A DNA stretch of 64,000 nt from Progne subis subis (taxonomy: Eukaryota; Chordata; Aves; Passeriformes; Hirundinidae). Under the pieces are notes generated by a model. It made no database searches, was not told the DNA's origin, and saw only the letters and a list, made by a program, of their open reading frames with translations. Of the stretch, positions 1 through 10,757 are shown piece by piece. Both the position numbers and the translations under genes were made by a program. The stretch is taken from positions 7,497,808 through 7,561,807 of the forward strand of contig JAKJHU010000039.1 in assembly GCA_022316685.1 (NCBI GenBank), in the 5' to 3' direction. Position 1 is the first letter of the stretch; each line of letters begins with the position of its first letter.

Positions 1-2782
1 ATAAAACAAGAGAATGAAACTTGACTTTCCTTGATTTAAAGGAAAGCTTATTCAAGACTTAAGAAAAATTTCACAAGCATTCAGAGTTTTTGTTTACTAT
101 CTTCCAGCTGTAGATGCAGTCTTAGTGGCATATCCTAGTGTAATTTTAGCATTGACAGTTATTATTTATTACTGAGTGCGGTTCCTCCTTTCAAAACACC
201 TCCAAAAGCAGAGAACCTCTCTAAATAGAACAAATACATAATCCCAATGATCTTTTGTTTAGGGATGAAATGTCCAGATCTTTTCATTCCCATACTGTAG
301 ATCACAAAAATAAAAAAACTTTCCAACTCCCTAAAGATGCAACTGCTCCTATTGCTTTGATTAACTTCTTCCTTTTGCCAAAACTATAAGGTGGCAGAAT
401 TTAGACTGATCTAATCATCTCTATGTCCATCTCAGGCTGGGGCATCTCAAAACAGAAGAAATAAACAGAAGAAATATTTTTTAAGTTGTGGAAAAGCTGG
501 CAAACTTTCCACTCTGAGTACTGTATTTTAGAATTACGCACTGTAAAAAGCAACATCTTTGTTGTTTATAATATAACCATATACATATAGCAGCTTTGTT
601 TAGTTCTATGAAATGTAAACTGTAAATATCTGCTACTATCTGCCTCGATTACTTGGAGATAAATTGGATAAACACATAAGTTTTGTGAAACACATGTCAG
701 TTTTGAAATTAGCAAGTACCCCAAGATGGATGGATATTTGCCAAAACACAAAACATAGAAAGAGGAAAACAGTATTAATCTGAGCTAAAGTGTACATATT
801 TCTGATACGCATCTTCTGTTGATACACAAACAAGTGTGCATAGACTCTTACATTTGTACTACAACACAAAAAGACCACAAAAGGTTGAAAAACAAAGAGC
901 TACTTACGCTTCTTACCCCTTTTGCTAAAATTTCTCATGGCACCATCTCACTCTTTTCCTGTCTTGAAAATTCAGTGCCATAATGCAAGTTAAATCCCCT
1001 TCAATGTTCATCTCTTGATAGGGTTCTCTTCCTAAACCAAAAAGTGTTAAAAATAAAATCCACACAAAAAAATCATCTGGCTTCACAGCAGTGCTCCTTC
1101 TTCACTTGCTCTTTACATTTACAATAAGGATAATTTTCAGCATTGATTCACTATTACTATTCTGGGCATCCTTTCAATTTGCTGAAAATATAGCTACAAA
1201 AAAAATCAGAGCCATCAAATTGTTATTGTCTTCCTCCTGACCCAATATGTGTCATTCTCAGTTAATTCCCATTTCACTACTCCCTCCCATCCACCAATAC
1301 TGTCTCACTAATTTTGTACTGATAAGACAGTTTTTTGCCCACAATAATAATAATTTCATCTTTGACATTTACCATGTAAGTGACGAAACACAGCAAAAGG
1401 GCTAGGTACTTTCTGCCAATTTTGCTATCCTTAAAATTCAAGGTTTGCACCTCTTAAGAACTGCCAAAGAGTGCAGAGATAAATCCAGGAAGGGAAAATA
1501 ATCCCTCAAACAGTACCACCTGGAATGAGGAGTGATGTATTCCCACCACCCCAGGTATGCAGTAGCTCCAGCCTAGGCTGCAGGCAGGGCACCAACTGCT
1601 GAGGGACTCCAATATTCAGCGCAGCAACATCAGCGCCCCTTTTTGCATCTAATCTACAGCAGTTAGAAAGAAAGAACAGACTCCTTTATTAGTGGGGAAA
1701 AAAAAAAAGAAGGGTAGCATTAGGTTTCTCCTGTACACCATATTTTGAAATTTTCCATATAAATAAATATCACCAGTATTCCTGTTTACAAAACATTTAA
1801 AACATGGCAGCCTTCAATTTGTGTCTCCAGGATCCACTCCTGCACTCATTCCTGCTTGCCTTTCATCCAAAAATGTCTGACATAAAAGATTTATTCTACT
1901 TGCTTTTTTAAGATTACTTTTGCTACCATCTTTGAATTTCTTTGTTCAATTAGACTTTTACTCAGGAGAGTAATTTAACTCAAAAAAAATCACTTGTTTG
2001 GGTTTTTTTTAAGAAATGAGCTTACACATTTTTTATCTTTTATAAGCAATTTTCCCTATTTAAGCAGTTGTTTCTTTTTCCCCCTCATCTCTTCATTAAG
2101 TGTGTACATTTAATGAAAGATGGACACTGATGGAAAGATTAAACAAACTAACAAAGAAAATCAATGTACGCTTCTCCATGCACTACAGAGAATGGCCAGA
2201 TCTCTTAGTCTGAATTTCATAGAGGTCTGCATCCTAGATAGTAAACTACTAAAGCTAATGCAAAAAAAAAAATTGCTGTAAGTCTTCGGCAAACTTCTTT
2301 ATGTCATCCCTACTCAATTCTTAGTGCCTGAGAGCACATCAATGCATGCTTCAAACCTCTCCTAGATCAAGGTCCTTCTATAAAGAGGTGTGATAGAAAA
2401 ACAAAAAATATATTTCTTCTATTTTTTTCATAGTTCATATTAAGGATGCTCATTCAAGAGATAAATCCTATTTGTGCTTGACTTTTATGTCTCTACCTCA
2501 TCACCTCTACAGTCTAAAGAGACAAATGCTACCTAGGAAAGGGTGGTCTCAGTCATTATATTGAAACAAGCTCATTTGACTGCAACACTTAATTGCATGA
2601 CTCCCTCGCTTAGTGATTAAGGCAGTCATATTAGAGAGACACCTACATTCAGTTTAGGTTTTGACTAAGTGGTCTAACCAATGATTTCTGATAGGCAGAA
2701 CCATTTTCTTCTCTCTGAGCTTTAATGGAGTTACAGACTGACAGTCAAATAGGCAGTGGAATGCCAATTTTAGAACTAATCC

Positions 2783-3150
2783 CAGATTCACAGAACAACT
2801 TAGGTTTGAAGGACCTCGGGGACCTCTGTCTGCACAAAGCAGAAACAATTTAGAGCAGGTTACTCAGATTCTTGCCCAGGTGAGTTCTTAATATCTTCCA
2901 AAAAAGAGTTTCAAGAATCTCCACTGGCACTTGTTCTGACATGCAACGGCTTCAACTGTAAAAAACAAACCACCAACAACCCCCACCTGTCTTACTATAT
3001 ATTGCAATGTACATTCATTAGCTCTTCTGCTATTAATGTGCACATCCACAAAGAATCTACTTTCATCTTCTCTGTATGTATCCATTAGGTAGTTCAAGAC
3101 AGCAGTTCATATCTGCCTTGAACTGTCTCCAAAGAAAATAAACCCAGTTC
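2783..3150 (-). mobile_element. CR1 LINE 3'-end relic
   Basis: Reading plus, it begins with TTCACAGAACAACTTAGG and continues with CTGCACAAAGCAG, TTAGAGCAGGTTACTCAG, a roughly 60-bp divergent stretch, then CAGTTCCTCAG. This order is that of the reverse complement of a CR1 3' UTR (CACAGAAT..., CTGCTCAAAGCAGG, AGAGCAGGTTGCTCAG). It is diverged and so old. The boundaries are approximate. Confidence 0.65.
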
Positions 3151-4261
3151 CTCAGTGTCTCTTTGCATATTAACATGCTTCACCCCCCACTATCACCTTG
3201 ATGGCTCTTTGCTGGAGAATATACAGGCACAGTAGCACATACAATGAAAAACTAAGCTTTTGTGTATGTATCTGCAAAAGAGATGTAGGTACTGAAGAAT
3301 ACCAGTTATGGTGAATGCCAGTGATACAGTGACATTGATCTCAGGCATTCTTAACAAATACATGTAATTCATATGCACAGACACTGAGAACCATGAACAA
3401 AAAATGCATTGTGCTCAAAAGAGAAAACGTTTTATACATTTATTTACAAATATATAAAAAAGTATTGAAGAAAAATGTTTATAATTATTTGGAAGTTGCA
3501 CATACTAGTCTTTGTATGTCTGCATCTCTCACAAAAAAATGATAACTCACTACAGTACTGAACACTGCATAAACACAGAACAAAATTTCCATGGTTCCAA
3601 AAATGTAAGGCAAAAGACAATACATAGTGACAAACAAGCTAAAGGACAACTCTTAGGAAACCACACTAACTAATGAGGAAGATGGCTCAGCATGTGGTAC
3701 TTAACTACTTCAGTGACTATGTTCTCAGTTGTTTACTGCATCAAATCAAATACAGTGTTCCTCCTAACGTGGAAAGCTTTCCTCTAGTTTTCCATTGTTC
3801 TGTTTATAAGAAATGCCTTTATACACACAGACACATAAGGCAGTGCAAAGCTACAAATTTACAGGCTGAAGAAATTATGAGCTATAACACAAGACCAATA
3901 ACACACATGCCAAACAAGATTGGACAGATGTCTACAGACACCATATACAGAACATTCCACTGCCAGAATGTGCACAGTAAAACAGCCAATGGCAGCATGG
4001 CAGCTATTTTACCAGGTGTTAATACAATTTTGCTCTCAGTACCTTATCTATTTTTGTCTTCTTGAATGCAACATTAACATATAGCTAAATAAACCACACT
4101 TAAAGAAATTTTGGCCCCAATCAATACCTGCAACCTCTCCAATGTAACTGGTGGAAAGGATGATACCAATAACTACATCCACACTTCTCAAATAGTAGCA
4201 ACTGCATGTAGGAATTTGTTGCAGTAGCCCTCTTCTTAGAAGGTTGGAATGAGCCAAGACA

Positions 4262-4755
4262 CAGGCTTCTTGTTTATCACTGCATGAAAAGGGTCCTGGT
4301 TTATTCCTTTTTACAGCTCACCCATCCTGACTCCAACTATTCACTAATTGTGGCTGCAGCAAGCTCCTGAGATAGGTTTCCCTCACAGTCTCTAACTGCT
4401 GGTTATTTCCTGCTAAACTGTGACTGCAGGAATCAGTTGGCAGACTCTGAATGCAGGCTTTCACCCAGCTAGACTATTACTGCAGGTTCCAACAACAGGC
4501 TCTAACTGCAGACCCAGACTGACCTCACAGCAGTGATTCTCTCTGCCCAGGATCCTGCTTCATGATCTTCTCATTCCCTTTTCCTCAAGGTTCCTCCTCC
4601 TTCGTGATTCTTCCTCACCAGCTAGCCCACTCCCTTTAATCACACTTACCTTTATCGGATATAGCTGTGACTCATCAGGGGCAAGGCTGAATTTAATTAA
4701 CACAGTGTTACTTATCAGGGACAAGGTCACCTGTATTCCCTTCTTCTACAGGAAT
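4262..4755 (-). repeat. Possible LTR or degenerate periodic repeat with recurring ACTGCAGG
   Basis: A stretch less AT-rich than its surroundings, with recurring units such as GGCTGCAGCAAG, GTGACTGCAGGAATC, GAATGCAGGCTT, TTACTGCAGGTTCC and TAACTGCAGACC at roughly 40-60-bp steps. TTTATTCC near its left end would be an AATAAA on the minus strand. I suspect an ERV-type LTR read in reverse, but no clear ends or duplications were found. Confidence 0.35.
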
Positions 4756-4770
4756 TTACTAAGTCATGAC

Positions 4771-5283
4771 TGTTGGGAAGGATGAACCCAGAAAGCCCTA
4801 TAAATATGATTGCTTAGATTCTGAGAATGTGAAACCTGTAACTGAGATAGAATTGAAAGTAAGTTTTGAAGTTTGAGATGTCCTAGCTACTAGATGCCTG
4901 AGAAAACAACCCCCAATGTATGATTCATCCCACACATGTAATCCCCCTGAAGTAGCAAGTATCTGTAACCCCATTGGCACAAGCCTGTTACAGCCCACCT
5001 CGAGACCCCTTATCAGGGGGCTGCGAGAGTGGGCTGCTCTCTTGTCTCTTTTTCTCTTCTCCTTTGCTCCTCTCTCTTGCCTCTTGCTCTTGGAATTCCC
5101 TTATCTCTCACTGCCCCCACCTTCCAAGGCCATGCTACAGCTGCGCCTGGCGGCTCCGAGCAAGGCCTCACGTCCTTTACAATAAACCTGTTCTTCTACA
5201 ACCCAACTTCAGAGATCTCTCATCTACATCCATCTACACCGTCCTGGAGTCCTCAGCAGCAGCAGGGAGGAGACATTTCTACA
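4771..5283 (+). mobile_element. Solo ERV-type LTR, 513 bp, with 6-bp target duplication CATGAC
   Basis: It begins TGTTGGGAAGG and ends TTTCTACA, with short TGT...ACA terminal inverted repeats. The hexamer CATGAC lies immediately before (4765-4770) and immediately after (5284-5289), a target-site duplication of the length typical of alpha/betaretrovirus-like (ERVK-type) elements. A polypyrimidine-rich segment lies at about 5038-5130. A poly(A) signal AATAAA at 5181-5186 gives plus orientation. No internal retroviral coding region is present, so it is a solo LTR left by recombination. ORFs inside are incidental. Confidence 0.85.
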
Positions 5284-5603
5284 CATGACCTTCAACCAAA
5301 AATAGTATTGAATATCTATAACCTTCTCTATAGAGATTATTCACTTCAGACTGATCAGAAACTCCAAACAATATAGCCTCCATAGTACTTGCTTTCCAAA
5401 AATTAAATACTACTTCTGCTTCCAAGCCACCTTAACCCCAAATCTTTAAACATGAGTTTTTACTGTTCTATTCACACAACACTTGCTTTTATGACAGCTT
5501 TCTCATACAGGCTCTTAATAACCCAGACCTACAACCCATAGTCTGCTCAATATTTTAAAGACTATTTATCTGTCTATATCTTCCCTATTCTCTATAATAT
5601 ATG

Positions 5604-5660
5604 TGTGCTGGTTCTGGCTGCAGTAGAGTTAATTTTCTTCACAGTGACAACATGATATAC
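5604..5660 (+). mobile_element. LTR fragment (TGTGCTGGTT...AGAGTTAATTTTCTTCACAG)
   Basis: It matches the 5' end of the same LTR type as at 14075 and 16415: TGTGCTGGTTCTGGCTGCAG, then AGAGTTAATTTTCTTCACAG. It diverges after about 50 bp. Confidence 0.5.
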
Positions 5661-6905
5661 TCTACAACTACCTATATATCATAACTGAGCATCAGAGAAT
5701 TATGCTACAAGAAAGGTCCAAGTACATATATTTACATTCACACACTCCACTATATCATTACTACTATCACTACCTCTGGCAGGTGCTGGATTTGAAAGAA
5801 AGCACACACAGTCCTCATTGCTAGCCAAATTTTCAAAATTATGTACAGATTAAATAATCACATAAACTGTGTTCAAATTTTTTTAAAGGATAAGGCTGAA
5901 TCTTTAGACTACAGCCCTATTCAGCTCTGGGTTAGCTAATAAAATAACTTTGACCCTTCTTCTGCTTTATTTATGGTTTTCAACATGAATTTACAGGGGA
6001 TAAAGCCTGTCCAAGCATCAAAGTGCAAGGCTCCAATTCTTTTTGCTGATGTGAAATGGCTCTGCACTGGAAGTTTTATTTGCCTTCTGCTAACTTCCCT
6101 GTATTTTTCCTTTCTAATTATATCCTTCCTAGTGAAACTGGGTTTTTTTTAGTTCTATTTCAATACCTACCTTGACTAAAACAGAAGCTAAAGTGGTGCT
6201 AAAATAAGCAGGAAGAAAGAGTTGGAGGAATTACAATTCAATGATAATAAGAACATTTTAGGGACTCATTAGAATTAAGCCATTGCAGGAAAAACTTCAT
6301 TGTCTAAGAACATGGCTTCATCCTTGTCAAGTACATCAAAGGAACCTTTAGGATTCGCACTGAGGCTCTGCCTTATAGCCATTAACATACCAAAGATGCA
6401 AAAGGTATTCTGGATACTCTCGAAAACTATGGTAAGGAAGAAATACAAGAGTCATGTCTCTTAAGATCTGACTAGCCTGCAAAAACATAGGTTAAAATGT
6501 CATGTCAGGGTAGGAAATCCTATCAAGTGTATTAATCAACCTGAGATACATGCCTTGAAAAGAGAGCAGATTTCTAGGCTAGTTTCAAGGGGACTGCTTA
6601 CACAAAACAGAATTGCTGCTTTCTATAATCCATGCTGTGTAGGCAGCGCTTGCTTCCAGTAGTGATACAACTTCATACATTGACAGAACAAAGATCCAAG
6701 GAGAAAAATAAAATAATAAAATATGCACTTGCATTTTATCTGTAGTTATACTTTTATTTGATTTATTTTAAAGAGAAGCAGACTTGTGTGCTGAACATTA
6801 AATTTTTTTTCCTTCTCTGCTGATAGTTCAACTAGGTAACACACACAGAATAAGACAGCGAGTTCAAGATCAGAGAAACCTACACTTGCTTTCTTATTAA
6901 AAGTT

Positions 6906-7184
6906 TTACTGATTACTCCCTAAACAGGAAACCCCCTCCATTTGTATTGCTTCTATGACTACAGCAGATAGGAAATGGCACCGTGCTGGCTGCCAATTTA
7001 CTTTCTCAGAGCCTTCTGGCAGAATAATTGCCACAACATATTCCAAGACATACAGCAGGGTTTGTACCCGCACCCTTCTAATTGCTTCTTTGCCACTCAA
7101 CTGCCGAGATGTCCCAAGATAGAAAAGAGAATGGCGCTAGAAAACTTGCCATACAGAGTGTGGGACAGTGGTAATGGTATTTGA
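6906..7184 (-). other. Unassigned segment, open on both strands
   Basis: A less AT-rich stretch with several CpGs in AT-rich intron. The minus strand has an open frame including VRVQTLLYVLEYVVAIILPE. The plus strand has an overlapping open frame of 69 residues. I do not recognise either protein. It could be a conserved noncoding element, an unrelated exon or chance. Confidence 0.2.
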
Positions 7185-9147
7185 AATCCCTGTTGAAAAA
7201 GCAGTTCAAATCAGAGAGCAAATTTTGCTTGCCTTGCCTTTTTTTTTTAAATAATCTCTGTATGTCTAAGGTTCTTAGCTACCTACTTGATACTTATTTC
7301 AACAGCTTTTCAGACACATTACTGTTCAAGTACAGGCTTTAGGCAACTCTCAAAAAACCTCGTATCTTTACTGTGCTTAGCCTAAAGGTTAATCATAAGT
7401 CACTCCCACAACAAGTACAGCAAGATGATGTGTTTTGAGGTAGGTTGTTTAATCTGAACCAAATAACATCACACTGAGTCAAGATACACAGAGTAAAGGA
7501 ACAAGGTAAATGGGACCAGACAAAAGGGTAGGCAGCTTCTCAGGTGAAGTGAAAACTGCACAGAAAAATCCCAGTGCCATGGATGACACTGGAGAGCTAT
7601 GAAAGGTTCCTTGCCTGGACCATTAATTATACCCTTAGAGAAAAGAGTGATCTTCTAAAACTTAGATTATACTTCTATCTCACCAACAGGCAAGCAAGAT
7701 TCAAAAGAAGTGTTAACAGAGGTGAAAGAAGGTAACTGTGACAGGGAAAGAAGAGTTAAACCTAGATAAGTGATGGATCATCCTAAAGTGTAAATGGGCC
7801 TACAGTACATCTTTTTAGGTTAACAGAGAAGTCATATCTCAGCTACAACAAAATTTTGGGCAATTTCAAGACATATAAACTAGAGATATATTTAACAGAA
7901 AGTTATGAATATGTTTATAAAGATCAAATGTTCTATTACTCTTTGCAATCCACTTTAGCTATAGGTGAAAAATAATCTCTTTATGTATTTCTTGTTCATT
8001 CAATAGCTTAAAACCATCACTTTCCTCCTTTTCTTTTGACCAATTATTTTGTTATAGAATCAATATGCTACATCTTTTCATTTATATACTAATTTGATAC
8101 ACATACATCAATATGTAAGTAATGTAAATAATACAGTATCCTAGGCTGCTTACTTTGTTTGGTATTAAAAGGGCACATTTCTTTCAAATTCTGCTAAAGT
8201 AGAACAATATGGTGTGTTGCAGAAAACCATCCTTGCTCATGAGATATGCATTACCAGAGAAACACCAAGCACTCGCTACTCAATACTTCACACTATTATT
8301 GCCTGTTATCTACTAGTCTGACGCTATTCAACAAACCTGTATTACAAAGAGTGAGATCACATGCAGTAAGTATATACAAAAAGCATTATGTACAAATATT
8401 TTTTAACAAATTTATTTAACAAATACATTTAACAAAGTAAGAATTCCATAAATTTTTTGAAGTTCCAAGTGTAAGAGAAGCATTTAAATACTCATTACAG
8501 GCACACATTTATGAGTCCCTAAGTCCCCATCAAAGAATTTGGAAAGTAAGCAATTCAAATGCTTTACTGCAGGACCTGAAGCATGATAAACTCTGGAAAA
8601 CAGATTTTTTCATACAGAAAAAAAAGGAAACGCATCCAAAATCATTCACAGAATTAATGAATAGTCTTGATGCTATGAAACAAATAAAAAACCTCTCTGC
8701 CATCTCCACATCTAAATGCAAATATGAAATACCACCACTGCTTTTAGGGCAAAAGTCTGGGAACATCTATGCTTTCTGTCAGGCTGAATTAATTATTTTA
8801 AAAACTTAGTATTTTATCAGCTTGTCTGAATGCACAGGGACTTCCTATATTACACTACAAATCCAGATTAGGGAAGTAATTTAAATGGTTTCTATGCAGC
8901 TAATGAGATAAGCTATTTCTTAAGAATATGGTTTTAGGAAGTTAAATACAAGCAGAAGTATTTTACCCTTGCAAGCAACTTTATCCTGTTAAACAAGAGG
9001 TAATAGCTAAGACCAACCAAAACAGATAAAGAGGAAACAAGAAAACTTTTTGAAGTCCCCAAGAGATCACAAAACTTCTTCTAATATAAAACAGAATGAT
9101 AGTATCTTTAAAAGGACCATCACATGCTGTGGTTCTCTCTTGTGTAG

Positions 9148-9780
9148 GTGTCCAAGGTTATTAAACTATTGGACCTACAGTTAACCCATTCTTCAGACGG
9201 GCTGTTAAGTGCATTCTTTCCTTTCTTAAAGCCACCTGGACATCAGACAGACCCACTGATTTTCCCTGCGACCTGTGAGCTTCTCTTCAAAGGAAGAAAT
9301 GCACACATTTTCCAGCTCGGATTTAAGACTATCCTGGTCATTATGCAGAAGCAAAATGCATGTGGGCAGGAGAAATTTAGCCGCAAAGCCTTCCTCTTTC
9401 ACAGCTTAGGTTTCACTGCCAGGGAAATCAGTGATGCCCTGAGCATTAATGGACTCATCTCGTTCCCACAGCATGGTTGGCCGGCATGTAACCGCACTGG
9501 TTGCTAGGGAGCGGCGAGCTCATTGCACAGCATCACCCGCACCCTGCACAAGGCTGCTGGCACACACTTCCCATCTGGGACACCGCTGACTGAGGAACGG
9601 CACTGCAGTGCCTGCCAGCCTCCAGACTCCCAGGGCAGAGCATGCCAATACAGCAGGTGCTAACTTTCGCTCTACCTTCAAGGTTTTACATTCTAGTTTC
9701 TGAGCCAGCCAGCGCAACACAGCACACAAAGAGGTCAGAATGGTCTCCACAGCTATTGGCATGGACACCTCTTACTTTTA
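9148..9780 (+). other. Less AT-rich intronic stretch with a 119-codon ORF, function unknown
   Basis: The plus-strand ORF at 9148-9507 shows no recognised domain. The following 270 bp are GC-richer, with CpGs (GGGAGCGGCGAGC near 9507-9519). They include GGTTGCTAGGGAG at 9499-9511, which resembles half of an RFX/X-box site. It may be a regulatory element or a noncoding RNA exon; coding is unlikely. Confidence 0.2.
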
Positions 9781-10666
9781 AAGGTCAATTCGAGACAAAT
9801 ATGTTCTTCCTGAAATTTTGGCAGACGCGTGTTTTTTGTGACCGGTGGAGTAACTGCCACTATTCTATTCTAAAATCCGTGTTAAATGAGAATTCAGTAA
9901 AAATAGAAAAATGCTGAAAAAAATTATTCTTTTCAGTTGTTAAAGGAGCACAGTATTTGAACGCATTTAAAGAAGACATACAGAAATCTTACGAACTCCG
10001 GGCTGTATACAGTAGATCCCCAGAATGGATGTCAGCTGTGAACAATCTGGGTCACTTCAAAGTCTAAACATGCAACCTTCATGCATTTCTTTCAGCTGTT
10101 TGTCTCATTAGCACTTCACAGATCTCTTCACAATAAAAGAAAAAAAAAAAAAAATCTGCCACAGAATAAAGAAGTCACCACAGAGCTACATGCCAGAAAA
10201 TTTATTAACTAGCAACCCATCTGCACTAGACAGAGATTGTAGCTAATGATTTTCCTGTACCTGTCATGTCAAATGCCATCCAAGAACTCCTAGTGCTGGT
10301 GAATTAACAAGCACATAAGGGAATACAGCTGTAGATATGCATAGATACCTATACATTCAAATCCTTAGGCAACTTCAAAATGCCTTTTTTTTAAAAACAA
10401 CTGCATAAAGAAACAGGAAAAGGAATAAGAAGGAAGGCAAATTGGGGTAATTCACTCATCAAAGGCGTAGAACAACAGCTCTGTTTGAGGGAGATAGGTA
10501 AACACTAAAGTATCAACTCCCCCCTTTACCTGAATTTAAGAGGACCAAGACACAAAAATGCTCACCACTAACATATGAAAATAATGTAATGGACATTCAT
10601 GTATGAGTTAAATGCATTTTAAAATAACTGATTACTTTGAAGCAGAAATACATAATTAAGCCTTAC

Positions 10667-10757
10667 CTGTCTCAACAGTTTTTCAACAGCTGACATTACC
10701 ATCAGCCCTCTCCACACAACCGGGGCGGTCTCTTCTATCAAGAAACCCATAGACATG
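10667..10757 (-). CDS. NUBPL: NUBPL exon 6 ([10 protein letters not shown]...[18 protein letters not shown])
   Basis: The 91-bp exon has acceptor TTGTTTCAG|C and donor AGACAG|GTAAGG. It completes the split Cys codon and then codes 30 residues, ending in phase 0. MSMGFLIEE and [19 protein letters not shown] match the family's conserved core (human MSMGFLVEE and [18 protein letters not shown]). This is the last NUBPL exon in the window. The next should start near VDWGQLDYLVVDMPPGTGD, and nothing like that was seen down to position 1. Confidence 0.96.

Larger units (their letters stand above)
1..10666 (-). other. NUBPL: NUBPL intron 6 (partial), no exon seen
   Basis: AT-rich intronic DNA. I searched the minus strand for the next conserved segment (LDYLVVDMPPGTGD, then SVSQNIPVTG) and found nothing, which fits the very large introns of mammalian NUBPL. 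Contents: the CR1 and LTR pieces listed separately, two less AT-rich stretches at 6.9-7.2 and 9.2-9.8 kb, and otherwise no recognisable feature. Confidence 0.75.

Noticed and set aside
3673..4065. 130-codon plus-strand ORF
   Set aside because: AT-rich intronic sequence with no recognisable domain; antisense to NUBPL.
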